A stretch of DNA of 12,126 bases from Pseudomonadota bacterium (lineage in GTDB: Bacteria > Pseudomonadota > Alphaproteobacteria > Rhizobiales > Rhizobiaceae): assembly GCA_023428515.1 (NCBI GenBank), contig JAEYXI010000255.1, forward strand, positions 1 through 12,126, read 5' to 3'. The notes beneath the pieces were generated by a model, which saw only the letters and a program-made list of their open reading frames with translations, did not search any database and was not told the origin of the DNA. A program made the translations under genes and the position numbers. Numbering within the stretch: the stretch's first letter is position 1; every line of letters begins with the position of its first letter. Shown here one piece after another: positions 1 to 7,562 of the stretch.

Positions 1-1465
1 CTACCGCTCCGAAGAGCGCGCGCGGCAGGATGACGGGGTTGCCGCGTTTGCCGTCATGCGTGGCGCGCACGACCGCCTGTCCGCCCGACTTTCGGAATGC
101 GGCGACAAGGCGGTCGAGATCGGCGGAGGATACTGCGGGCATGTCGCCAAGCAGGATCAGAGCGCCGGCCGCATCTTCCGGAACTGCCGCAATGCCGGCT
201 TTGAGCGAACTCGAAAGTCCGGACGCGAAGTCGGGATTATGCGCGAAGGCCATTTCCAGCCCTTCGAGCGTCTCGCGGATGCGCGCCGCCTGATGGCCGG
301 TGACCACCACCGTGCCTGACACCTTTGACGCCAGAGCGCGCTCGGCCGTCTGGCGGATCAGCGGCGTGCCGGAAAAATGCGCCATCAGCTTGTTCGGGCC
401 GCCCATGCGGGTCGAACGGCCGGCAGCGAGCACGACCACGTGCACTTTGGTCGCTGCGGAGGGAGATGGGATCTCGCGCGGCTGCGGGCGCGTCGGAATC
501 TCCATCAGCAGACCACCGACACCCATGCCGGCTATGTCGCCGGCCGCCACGTCGATACCGGCCATGAGGCGGTCCAGAACCCAATCGAAGCCGTTTTCCT
601 TGGGGCTGCGCGCACAGCCGGGTGCACCGATGACCGGCTTGCCACCGAGTTTTCCCAGGACCAGCAGATTACCCGGATCGACCGGCATGCCGGCGCGCAG
701 CACCTCGCCGCCAACCCGCCTGATGGCTGCGGGGATGACATCGTCGAAATCGCAAAGCGCCGACGCACCGAAGATGATGACCATGTCGCTCGTCGTCGAC
801 AACGCCTCGATCGCGTCCGTTAGCGGTTCGACCGCATGCGGCGTGTGCAACTCGTTCCCAATTGTGCTGCCCGATCGCGCGAGCCGGCTTGCCGTCACAC
901 GTGCAGTCTTGGCCAGGATACTGTCCTTCAGGCCTGGAAGCACGGTCTGAACCAGTCCGACAGTCATCGGCCTATAGGCATGGACCGCAAATATTTCCGA
1001 CGCCGCGAGCATCGTGGCCGCCGTCCCGACCAGAGCGTGATCGACAGCGAAGGGAATGATCTTCACCGTCGCGACCATGTCGCCTTTTTCGACCGATTTG
1101 AATTGGGCGACGGTCGCCAGGGTGATCGCTGGATCAATCGCATTCAACCGATCGACCAAAGCCTTGTCGACAGCGAAGACGCCAGTTTGCAAGGCATGAA
1201 GGTTGACGCGGCCGGTGGCGGCAGGCTTCGTTTCAATACCGCGGAAGCGCATGGCGCCAGCAATCCTCGCCGCAGCCGCATCCTCATCGAGATCGTCAGC
1301 GGACAGGACGGCCGCAACCACCTCGCGGACACCCGCCGCTGTCAGGAAGGCGATGTCCTCGACCGTGAGGCGATGCGCCTTGCGGAAACGTCGATCGCCA
1401 GCTGTCGTGGCGTGCGCGAGCAAAGCGCCTTCCGCATTCTCCACCCGCACTGGCCCGAATTTCAT
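1..1465 (-). CDS. Molybdopterin-binding / MocA-type nucleotidyltransferase fusion (partial, 3' end cut by window)
   Basis: Likely cytosolic enzyme that attaches a nucleotide (probably CMP) to molybdopterin for a molybdenum hydroxylase. The frame is open from ATG at 1465 to the window edge, giving 488 residues. Residues 165-300 resemble the MoaB/MoeA molybdopterin-binding fold (TIGNELHTPHAVEPL at 201-215, a gene-end GKPVIGAPGCARSP at 275-288). From residue 342 a MocA/MobA-like transferase begins: LAAGRSTRMGGPNKL (346-360) is the nucleotide-binding loop, GDMPAV (440-445) the metal-binding Asp motif, and GKRGNPV (472-478) is also typical. LAAG followed by NKL fits MocA (CTP) better than MobA (LAGG, GTP); that specificity is inference. 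Family members run to about 530 residues, so roughly 40 are missing. Its ATG overlaps the stop of the XdhC gene (ATGA), so translation is probably coupled. The neighbouring XdhC proteins are known partners of such transferases. Confidence 0.9.
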   Translation of the reverse strand, partial: MKFGPVRVENAEGALLAHATTAGDRRFRKAHRLTVEDIAFLTAAGVREVVAAVLSADDLDEDAAAARIAGAMRFRGIETKPAATGRVNLHALQTGVFAVDKALVDRLNAIDPAITLATVAQFKSVEKGDMVATVKIIPFAVDHALVGTAATMLAASEIFAVHAYRPMTVGLVQTVLPGLKDSILAKTARVTASRLARSGSTIGNELHTPHAVEPLTDAIEALSTTSDMVIIFGASALCDFDDVIPAAIRRVGGEVLRAGMPVDPGNLLVLGKLGGKPVIGAPGCARSPKENGFDWVLDRLMAGIDVAAGDIAGMGVGGLLMEIPTRPQPREIPSPSAATKVHVVVLAAGRSTRMGGPNKLMAHFSGTPLIRQTAERALASKVSGTVVVTGHQAARIRETLEGLEMAFAHNPDFASGLSSSLKAGIAAVPEDAAGALILLGDMPAVSSADLDRLVAAFRKSGGQAVVRATHDGKRGNPVILPRALFGAV

Positions 1466-2178
1466 GCCGCTTCGCCCTTCGGCTGACGTTCGCCCGACGC
1501 GCCGCGCGAGCGGAAGGCGCGCACAACTTGCGCCAGCACGGCAACGGCGATCTCAGCCGGGCTGGCGGCGCCTATATCAAGGCCGATTGGTGCTGCGATG
1601 CGCTCGATGTCCTCATGTTTTGCACCCAACGCAAGCAGCCGCTCGACACGTTTGGCATGTGTCTTCCGGCTGCCGAGCGCACCGACGTAGAAGCAGCCGG
1701 CGTCGAGCGCCGCCTTCAGCGCAAAATCGTCGATCTTGGGATCATGGGTCACCGCGGCAAGCGCGGAATATGCATCGAGCGGACGCTTCGCGAGTACGGT
1801 CTCCGGCCATTCCGGATAAAGATGGACGTCGGGAAAACGTTCTGGGCTGGCGAAGGCCGTGCGCGGATCGATGATCTCCAGCGGATAGCCGGCAATGCGC
1901 GCCATCGGGGCCAGTGCCTGGCTGATATGCACCGCGCCGATGACGACCAGCCGCGGGTGCGGCAGATGCGAGTTGAGGAAAAGCCGCCTGCCATCAGCCT
2001 CGACAGCACCGGAATTGCCGGAACGAAACGCCTTGGTCAGCGCCGCGCCGAATTCGCCCCCGACCACCTCGTTTTCCCGCACGAGCCTGGCGCTGCCGTT
2101 CTCCAAGTCGGTGACAAGCACCGCCGCACGGCGGGCGCGGCGTTCCTCGTTCAAGGCTCTGAGTACGGCAATGTCCAT
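1462..2178 (-). CDS. XdhC-family protein, Rossmann-domain half
   Basis: A 238-residue XdhC-family factor. In Rhodobacter capsulatus, XdhC binds molybdenum cofactor, protects it during sulfuration and delivers it to xanthine dehydrogenase; CoxF/CoxI play related roles for CO dehydrogenase. Here residues 1-70 form a short lead domain and residues 76-220 the XdhC Rossmann domain: nucleotide-binding start VVIGAVHISQAL (78-89), DPRTAFASPERFP (104-116), THDPKID (144-150), YVGALGSRKTHAKR (164-177) and IGLDIGAASPAEIAVAV (198-214). The PF02625-type N-terminal domain normally found in the same polypeptide is encoded by the separate gene just upstream. The ATG at 2178 has a good Shine-Dalgarno (GAGGAAAC) in the 15-bp gap. 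The stop overlaps the next start by 4 bp. The family call is secure; the client enzyme is not visible here. Confidence 0.92.
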   Translation of the reverse strand: MDIAVLRALNEERRARRAAVLVTDLENGSARLVRENEVVGGEFGAALTKAFRSGNSGAVEADGRRLFLNSHLPHPRLVVIGAVHISQALAPMARIAGYPLEIIDPRTAFASPERFPDVHLYPEWPETVLAKRPLDAYSALAAVTHDPKIDDFALKAALDAGCFYVGALGSRKTHAKRVERLLALGAKHEDIERIAAPIGLDIGAASPAEIAVAVLAQVVRAFRSRGASGERQPKGEAA

Positions 2179-2193
2179 GGTTTCCTCGCCGCC

Positions 2194-2532
2194 TCAGCCA
2201 AGCTTCTCGACGTAAACCTTGATGCGCCCACCGCAGGAAAGGCCGACCTGCCAGGCCGTCTCGTCGGCGACGCCGAACTCAAGCATCTTGGCTTTGCCGC
2301 TGTCGATCACATCAATCGCCTCGGTAACGACTGCGCCCTCGACACAGCCGCCCGATACCGAGCCGTGGAAGTTGCCCTCGGCATCAATGATCAGATGGCT
2401 GCCGACCGGACGGGGCGCCGAGCCCCACGTCTCGACCACCGTAGCGATCGCAACATCGCGGCCTTCGTCCTTCCAGCCTTCCGCGATGATCAACGGATCG
2501 CGGGCATCATCGAGTTGGGCGGCGCTTTCCAT
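2194..2532 (-). CDS. XdhC/CoxI-family protein, N-terminal domain only
   Basis: A 112-residue protein that is essentially one XdhC_CoxI domain. The diagnostic stretches are ETWGSAPRPVGSHLIID (34-50), GSVSGGCVEGAVV (57-69) with Cys63, and VGLSCGGRIKVYVE (96-109) with Cys100. These two cysteine motifs are the conserved core of the family and are candidates for cofactor or sulfur handling. Alone it lacks the Rossmann part, which is supplied by the next gene; the two products probably work together (inference). The start was set at ATG 2532 because GGAGG lies 5 nt before it, at 2538-2542. An in-frame TTG four codons upstream would place that ribosome-binding site inside the coding region. It sits 19 bp after the VWA gene and 15 bp before the XdhC Rossmann gene, as part of the same transcript. 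Confidence 0.92.
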   Translation of the reverse strand: MESAAQLDDARDPLIIAEGWKDEGRDVAIATVVETWGSAPRPVGSHLIIDAEGNFHGSVSGGCVEGAVVTEAIDVIDSGKAKMLEFGVADETAWQVGLSCGGRIKVYVEKLG

Positions 2533-2537
2533 GAATT

Positions 2538-2542
2538 CCTCC
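2538..2542 (-). promoter_or_regulatory. Ribosome-binding site that sets the XdhC/CoxI start
   Basis: GGAGG on the minus strand, 5 nt before ATG 2532. It decides against the upstream in-frame TTG at 2544, which immediately overlaps this motif. Confidence 0.7.
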
Positions 2543-2551
2543 AATGCGATC

Positions 2552-3787
2552 TTATGCAGCCTCTCGCGTCAGCCACAAGCGCGGATCGACATGGCGCGAA
2601 CTCGACCGGTCGAGCGAGGCGCAGAGATCGGACAGCGCATCCAGATTGTGCACTGCGCGAAACTCATCGACGTGAGGAAGCATCGCCCTCACTCCGCGCG
2701 CACGCGCCTCAAAGCCGTCGAAGCGCAGCAGCGGGTTCAGCCAGATCAATCGCCTGCATGATTTCCGCAGCCGCTCCATCTCCGTCGACAGGCCTGTCGT
2801 GTCGTCGCGTTCGAGCCCATCGGTGATGAGCAGCACGACCGCACCCTGCCCCAGCACGCGGCGCGACCAGAGCCGGTTGAACTCTGCCAGCGTATCGCCG
2901 ATGCGCGTACCGCCCGACCAGTCCTTGACCGCCTCGGACGCTTCGGCGACCGCCTCGTCGGGATCGCGATGACGCATCTGCCGTGTCAGATTGGTCAATC
3001 GCGTACCAAAGACAAATGTGTGCACACGCTGTCGCTTCTCGGTCAGTGCGTGCAGGAAATGCAGGAAAATGCGCGTGTACTGGCTCATCGAGCCTGAAAT
3101 GTCGGCAAGCACCACAAGCGGCGGATGCACCTCGCGAGGCGAACGGAAGCGCGGCAGGATCAGTTCGCCGCCAGTGCGTGATGCGAGCCGCATCATGGCG
3201 CGAGGGTCGACGCGCCGGCCCACAGGATCGGTGCGAAACCGCCGGGTACGCACCGTGTCAAAAGGCAGTTGCAGCCTTGAGATAGCTTGCCTTGCTTCCG
3301 CCAGCTCGTCAGCGGTCATCTGCGCGATATCCTTGCCGCGCAGAAGTTCGTTGCCCGAAGCGGTCAGGCGCGCGTTCATATCGATTTCGGGGATTTCCTG
3401 GAGCGGCTGGTTCTTGCGGTGCCCCTCGAACAGGGCGTCGGCGACGCGACTCTCGGCGGCACGCTTCTCCCGCTGCCTGTGGTCCGGCGCGACTGGCGAG
3501 AACATGGCAAGCATCTTCTCGATCAGTTCCCGCGACTTCCAGAACAGCCGGAAAGCCTCGTCGAAGGTGGCATGATCCTCGTGGCGCGACACGAGCACTG
3601 CGTGCAGGGTCCAATAGAAATCGTCGCGCGAGCCGATGCCGGCCGCCAGCACCGCTTCGATCGCATCCTTCACCGAAGCGGGACCGACCCGCATGCCGGC
3701 CTTGCGCAGGGTGCGCGCGAAATAGACGATATTGTCGGCGAGCCGCCCGTCCGGATTGGCATTGGCAGGCGTGGCCACGGCCGTCAC
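2552..3787 (-). CDS. VWA-domain protein, CoxE-like
   Basis: A 411-residue cytosolic protein of the CoxE/DUF-type VWA family, which partners MoxR AAA+ ATPases. In Oligotropha carboxidovorans, CoxD, CoxE and CoxF are needed to build the active site of CO dehydrogenase. Residues 1-215 form the family's helical, arginine-rich N-terminal region (LADNIVYFARTLRKAGMRVG at 17-34 area). Residues 222-405 form a VWA domain with a complete MIDAS metal site: ADISGSM (228-234, Asp229, Ser231, Ser233), Thr294 in SGGTRIGDTL, and Asp323 in LLITDGLERD. The start is GTG 3787, which overlaps the ATPase stop as GTGA; upstream in-frame codons lie inside the ATPase gene and are rejected. The stop is TAA. The client is inferred from the Mo-cofactor genes downstream. 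Confidence 0.92.
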   Translation of the reverse strand: MTAVATPANANPDGRLADNIVYFARTLRKAGMRVGPASVKDAIEAVLAAGIGSRDDFYWTLHAVLVSRHEDHATFDEAFRLFWKSRELIEKMLAMFSPVAPDHRQREKRAAESRVADALFEGHRKNQPLQEIPEIDMNARLTASGNELLRGKDIAQMTADELAEARQAISRLQLPFDTVRTRRFRTDPVGRRVDPRAMMRLASRTGGELILPRFRSPREVHPPLVVLADISGSMSQYTRIFLHFLHALTEKRQRVHTFVFGTRLTNLTRQMRHRDPDEAVAEASEAVKDWSGGTRIGDTLAEFNRLWSRRVLGQGAVVLLITDGLERDDTTGLSTEMERLRKSCRRLIWLNPLLRFDGFEARARGVRAMLPHVDEFRAVHNLDALSDLCASLDRSSSRHVDPRLWLTREAA

Positions 3788-4716
3788 TCCGCCGCAGCGG
3801 AAAGCTCGGCCTTGACCTCCTTGAGGATTCGCCGGCCTTCGCCCTGTTCGATCCGCGCGATGTCGTCCTGGTATTTCAGCAGCACACCGATCGTGTCCGA
3901 CACGGTCTCGGGATCGAGGGCAACCTTGTCGAGTTCGGTCAACGCACCCGCCCAATCGATCGTCTCGGCGACGCCCGGCACCTTGAACAGCTCGAGCTGC
4001 CTCAGCTTCTGGATGAAACTCACGACTTCGGCCGACAGGCGTTCGTTGGCTTCGGGCACCTTACGACGGACGATCTCCAGTTCCCGCGCTGCGTCGGGAT
4101 AATCGACCCAATGGTAGAGGCAGCGGCGTTTCAGTGCGTCGTGGATTTCGCGTGTGCGGTTGGTGGTGATGATGACGATCGGCGGCTCCTCAGCCTTGAT
4201 GGTGCCTAGCTCAGGCACCGTCACCTGGAAATCGGAGAGGATTTCGAGCAGGAACGCTTCGAAGGCCTCGTCGGTACGATCGAGTTCGTCGATGAGAAAT
4301 ACCGGCGCGGCGCCCGGCTTGCCGGTCAACGCGTCGAGCACCGGGCGGCGGATCAGGTAGCGCTCGGAGAAGACATTCTTCTCCATCGCCTTGCGGTCGA
4401 CTTCGCCGGCGGCCTCCTCCATGCGGATCTCGATCATCTGCGCCGCATAGTTCCATTCGTACACCGCGGAGGAAACATCGAGGCCTTCGTAGCACTGTAA
4501 ACGGATGAGCCGGCGTCCGAGCGATTGCGCGAGAACCTTGGCGATTTCGGTCTTGCCGACGCCCGCCTCGCCCTCAAGGAAGAGAGGCCGTTTCATGCGC
4601 AGAGACAGGAAGAGCACCGTGGCCAGCGAGCGATCCGCAACGTAATCAGCACCGGCAAGCAGATCGAGCGTTTCGTCGATCGTCTCGGGCGCCTCGCGCG
4701 GATTGAGCTCGGTCAT
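3784..4716 (-). CDS. MoxR-family AAA+ ATPase, CoxD-like
   Basis: A 310-residue AAA+ ATPase of the MoxR group, acting as a chaperone with the VWA protein it precedes. CoxD of O. carboxidovorans, a member of this family, is proposed to remodel apo-CO dehydrogenase for metal insertion. Visible motifs: Walker A GEAGVGKTE (49-57), Walker B VFLIDELDR (139-147), sensor-1 region IITTNRTRE (182-190, Asn186), and the arginine-finger area LKRRCLYHW (195-203). The C-terminal part is the helical lid typical of MoxR proteins. The start chosen is ATG 4716 (MTELNPREAP); a longer frame exists back to 4791 but runs into the flavin reductase gene. It lies 19 bp after that gene, with a weak GAGG upstream, and its TGA overlaps the next GTG. 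Confidence 0.93.
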   Translation of the reverse strand: MTELNPREAPETIDETLDLLAGADYVADRSLATVLFLSLRMKRPLFLEGEAGVGKTEIAKVLAQSLGRRLIRLQCYEGLDVSSAVYEWNYAAQMIEIRMEEAAGEVDRKAMEKNVFSERYLIRRPVLDALTGKPGAAPVFLIDELDRTDEAFEAFLLEILSDFQVTVPELGTIKAEEPPIVIITTNRTREIHDALKRRCLYHWVDYPDAARELEIVRRKVPEANERLSAEVVSFIQKLRQLELFKVPGVAETIDWAGALTELDKVALDPETVSDTIGVLLKYQDDIARIEQGEGRRILKEVKAELSAAAE

Positions 4717-4735
4717 GCGATCAGGGTCCTCGGCC

Positions 4736-5230
4736 TCAAAAGATCCGGTAGTCGCGATTGAAATACATAAGAGGATGCAGGCTATCGCCAATGCGGATAC
4801 CCGTCACCTGGCCAAAGAGGATGCGGTGCGTCGCGTGGTCCTTGGTATCGATGATCTGGCAATCGAACACGGCGAGCCCGCCGATCAACGTCGGCGCGCC
4901 GCTTGAGATACGATCCCATTCGGCCAGCGAGAAACGCTCCTCGACCGGCAGGCCGGTCTGGCCGGAAAAGCCTTCGGCAAGCGCCTGCTGGTCGCTGGCC
5001 AGCGTGTTGAGCGCAAAATTACCGTTCTGGAGGAAGGCTTCGTTCCTGAGGTTCTCGCGGTTGAGGCATACGAGAACGGTCGGTGGAGTGTCGGACACGG
5101 AACATGCGGCAATCACGGTCGCACCGCGCTTGCCCGCGGGTCCGTCAGTGGTAACGACATGAACCGCACCCGCAAACCGCGCCATCGCATCGCGATAGGT
5201 CTGCGGCCCGACTTCGTTCTTCTTCAGCAC
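4736..5230 (-). CDS. Flavin reductase family protein (FMN-binding)
   Basis: A 164-residue single-domain flavin reductase of the HpaC/RutF type. These use NAD(P)H to reduce free FMN or FAD, usually for a partner monooxygenase. Family features: FRDAM-like TYRDAMARFAGAVHVVTT (11-28), the flavin-binding stretch AACSVSDTPPTVLVCLN (41-57), NFALNTLA (71-78), and the C-terminal CQIIDTKDHATHRILFGQV (124-142) ending PLMYFNRDYRIF. It is the first gene of the Mo-cofactor operon, and no oxygenase partner is in view, so its job here is unknown; supplying reduced flavin to the hydroxylase system is speculation. Start: no ATG fits. GTG 5230 was preferred over TTG 5257 because the likely promoter at 5262-5290 would start transcription near 5255, at or downstream of the TTG. 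Confidence 0.9.
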   Translation of the reverse strand: MLKKNEVGPQTYRDAMARFAGAVHVVTTDGPAGKRGATVIAACSVSDTPPTVLVCLNRENLRNEAFLQNGNFALNTLASDQQALAEGFSGQTGLPVEERFSLAEWDRISSGAPTLIGGLAVFDCQIIDTKDHATHRILFGQVTGIRIGDSLHPLMYFNRDYRIF

Positions 5231-5261
5231 TCTTGATTTCCCGCGACGATCGGCCAACCGC

Positions 5262-5290
5262 TATATATGGCCGGAAAGCATGCCCCACAA
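5262..5290 (-). promoter_or_regulatory. Candidate sigma-70 promoter of the Mo-cofactor operon
   Basis: On the minus strand TTGTGG (5285-5290) is followed after exactly 17 bp by TATATA (5262-5267). This resembles the rhizobial housekeeping pattern CTTGAC-N17-CTATAT; the base before TTGTGG is C. It is an AT-rich island in a GC-rich divergent region and points at the flavin reductase gene. The transcription start would be near 5255. Not experimentally supported. Confidence 0.45.
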
Positions 5291-5415
5291 GCAATGGGCA
5301 GTCTGTGCCCGGCGGCGGAATTCGTTTGTTGCGCTTGTGCAGACCAGCCTTTACGTCTTGCCGGGCATTGTCGGCAGGTCCCATTCTGCCGGCAAAGGGA
5401 GAATCACCGCCGCGC

Positions 5416-6489
5416 ATGCGACCTCCGATCCGAACCCTCTGCGCCCTTGCAATGCTCGTGTTTGCCGGCGAAGCCGGAGCGCAGGCGTCGATCGGTCTGT
5501 CCGCGCCCCTCACCGGCCCCTCAGCCATACTCGGCCAGCAGATGCGTACCGGCGCGACCATGGCGGCCGAGCGCCTCGCCGATCCGGCGATCAGGCTTAG
5601 CGTCGCCGACGACGCCTGCACCGCCGATGGTGGCGCGCGTGCCGCACGTGAACTCGTGGCTGCCCGCGTTCAGGTCGTTATCGGCTTCCTGTGCAGCGAA
5701 GCGATCGAGGCGGCACTGCCGATCCTGAAAGAGGCGAATATACCGACCATCACGGTCGGCGTGCGCACGGACAGCCTGACCGACAGCAGGGGCAAGACGG
5801 GCTGGCCGGTCTATCGCCTCGGACCACGCGCCGACGGCGAGCGCGAGGCCGCCGGCCGCCTGCTGACGCGCCTTTGGGAACGCGAACTCTTCGCCATCGT
5901 CGATGACGGCACGATCTACGGTCGCGAGTTGTCCGAGAGCGTGCGCGTTGCGGCCGAAAAGGCCGGGCTGACGCCGGTCTTCGTCGACACGTTCCGGCCG
6001 CAGCTCGACAATCAGGTCGGGCTCGTGAGCCGTCTGAAACGTGCGGGCGCGACGCATGTCTTTGCTGGCGGCGACCGGGACGACATCGCGGTGATCGGAC
6101 GAGACGCCGAGCAGTCGGGAAATGGTCTTGCGGTGGCGTCAGGCGAGACGCTGCGCTCGGTTGGCGAACCACCGCTCGCACCGGGCACGTTGATGGTTGG
6201 CCTGCCCGATTGGCCCGACGTCGCGGTGCCTGCAGTGGCAGCGGCATTCGCGGAACGCCGGATCCTGGCGCAGGGTTATGTTTTGCCGGCCTACGCAGCG
6301 GTCGAGGTCGCACACGCCGCGATTGCCGACGCCGCCAGCACGGGCGGTTCGATCGGCAATCTCGCGGGCCGCGATTTCGCGACCGCGATCGGCACGGTAG
6401 CATTCGACGACAAGGGCGACCTGACCGAAAACCCGTACCGCCTGTTCCGCTTCGACGGCGAGAAATTCTCGGAAGCAACAGTACCCTGA
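5416..6489 (+). CDS. ABC transporter substrate-binding protein, branched-chain amino acid (type I) family
   Basis: A 357-residue exported binding protein of the LivJ/type I periplasmic fold. Residues 1-24 are a Sec signal peptide: basic MRPPIR, a hydrophobic core and a likely cleavage after GAQA. The mature protein opens with SIGLSAPLTGPSAILGQQM (25-43), the hallmark of this family, followed by GFLCSEAIEAALPILKEANI (90-109) and Asp/Gly-rich GTIYGRE-type segments. Cys68 and Cys93 could form the disulfide seen near this position in LivJ. The ligand cannot be read from the sequence. No permease or ATPase gene lies in the window, so it is an orphan component or serves a transporter encoded elsewhere. 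It overlaps the downstream hydrolase gene (TGATG), hinting that its ligand relates to that enzyme's substrate or product. The start is supported by the signal peptide; a GGGAG lies somewhat far upstream. Confidence 0.9.
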   Translation: MRPPIRTLCALAMLVFAGEAGAQASIGLSAPLTGPSAILGQQMRTGATMAAERLADPAIRLSVADDACTADGGARAARELVAARVQVVIGFLCSEAIEAALPILKEANIPTITVGVRTDSLTDSRGKTGWPVYRLGPRADGEREAAGRLLTRLWERELFAIVDDGTIYGRELSESVRVAAEKAGLTPVFVDTFRPQLDNQVGLVSRLKRAGATHVFAGGDRDDIAVIGRDAEQSGNGLAVASGETLRSVGEPPLAPGTLMVGLPDWPDVAVPAVAAAFAERRILAQGYVLPAYAAVEVAHAAIADAASTGGSIGNLAGRDFATAIGTVAFDDKGDLTENPYRLFRFDGEKFSEATVP

Positions 6490-7496
6490 TGTTCCATACC
6501 GGTCCCCGCAACCTCATCACCGACGTCGCCGGCCTGCGCGTCGGCAACGCATCCGACGAAAAGCTCAAATCGGGTGTCACTGTCGTGCGCTGCGATACGC
6601 CTGCGGTGGCAGCCGTCCAGGTGCTTGGCGGCGCGCCGGGGACGCGCGAAACCGATCTGCTTGAGCCGCACAATTCGGTCGAGACCGTTCATGCCGTCGC
6701 CCTCTCCGGCGGCTCCGCCTATGGGCTGGATGCGGCCTCAGGAGTACAGGCCGCCTTGCGGGAAAGCCATATCGGTGTCGAGGTGCGCGGCTTTCGGGTG
6801 CCTATCGTGCCGGCGGCAATCCTGTTCGACCTGCCCAACGGCGGCGACAAGGACTGGGGTCTTTATTCCCCATATCGCGAGCTCGGCTACCGGGCTGCGG
6901 CCGACGCGAAACTCGATTTCCTTTTGGGCAGCGTAGGAGCCGGCACCGGTGCGACCACTGCCGGACTCAAGGGCGGACTAGGCTCCGCCTCGGTCGTTTT
7001 GCCGAGCGGCATCACTGTGGCCGCTCTGGCAGCAGCCAACAGCGCAGGCTCCGCTACGGTTGGCAAAAGCCCTCATTTCTGGGCAGCACCCTTTGAAGTC
7101 GGCACCGAATTTGGCGGACTGGGCCTGCCGCATCCCTTGCCGCCCGATGCCCAGGACATCGTCCTCAAATACCAACGGATGACGGCGATGGAAAACACCA
7201 CCATCGCCATCATTGCCACCGATGCTGTGCTCACCAAGGCGGAGGCCAAGCGGCTGGCGATCTCCGCCCATGACGGTTTTGCCCGCGCCTTATGGCCGAC
7301 GCACACGCCGGTCGATGGCGACCTCGTCTTCGCACTAGCGACAGGCACGAGCGGCATTGCCCCCAAGCTGGACCAGGCGATCGAACTCTACGCCGCGGCG
7401 GGCGCGGCTATGACACGCGCGATTGCACGCGGCGTCTATGCCGCAACGCCTGCAGAGAACGACCACTTGCCCGTCTGGTCGTCGCGGCTCAAATGA
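6489..7496 (+). CDS. P1 (DmpA/NylC) family N-terminal-nucleophile hydrolase
   Basis: A 335-residue member of the P1/S58 family, which includes D-aminopeptidase DmpA, beta-aminopeptidases and the nylon-oligomer hydrolase NylC. These are made as one chain that cuts itself to expose a Ser or Thr nucleophile. Visible motifs: LITDVAGLRVGNA (9-21), ALSGGSAYGLDAASGV (71-86), GSVGAGTGATTAGLKGG (147-163), and AMENTTIAIIATDA (233-246). By analogy with NylC, which cleaves at Asn-Thr, self-processing is predicted between Asn236 and Thr237. This would give an alpha chain of 236 residues and a beta chain of about 99. No signal peptide is seen, so it is cytosolic. Its ATG overlaps the stop of the binding-protein gene by one base, so the two are co-translated. 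Likely substrates are short or unusual peptides or amides; the actual substrate is unknown. Confidence 0.92.
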   Translation: MFHTGPRNLITDVAGLRVGNASDEKLKSGVTVVRCDTPAVAAVQVLGGAPGTRETDLLEPHNSVETVHAVALSGGSAYGLDAASGVQAALRESHIGVEVRGFRVPIVPAAILFDLPNGGDKDWGLYSPYRELGYRAAADAKLDFLLGSVGAGTGATTAGLKGGLGSASVVLPSGITVAALAAANSAGSATVGKSPHFWAAPFEVGTEFGGLGLPHPLPPDAQDIVLKYQRMTAMENTTIAIIATDAVLTKAEAKRLAISAHDGFARALWPTHTPVDGDLVFALATGTSGIAPKLDQAIELYAAAGAAMTRAIARGVYAATPAENDHLPVWSSRLK

Positions 7497-7562
7497 CACC
7501 CGGAACGCAACGTTAGGACTCTGCCGGGATACTGGCCGGCCAGGCAATTCGCAGGACGTCAA

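Noticed and set aside
1528..2826. A 432-codon open frame on the plus strand across the XdhC genes
   Set aside because: It is antisense to three genes with clear family motifs, has an arginine-rich composition with no domain, and is a GC-driven shadow frame.
3788..3955. Longer VWA protein starting at 3955
   Set aside because: The extra 56 residues lie inside the ATPase gene in another frame and look like shadow sequence; the GTGA overlap at 3784-3787 is the natural junction.
4717..4791. Longer ATPase starting at 4791
   Set aside because: The added hydrophobic N-terminus overlaps the conserved end of the flavin reductase; MoxR proteins normally begin close to MTELNPREAP.
7532..7543. CTGGCCGGCCAG, a 12-bp perfect palindrome
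   Set aside because: It is all GC apart from its ends, short palindromes of this kind are expected in GC-rich DNA, and there is no T-tract or promoter relation.
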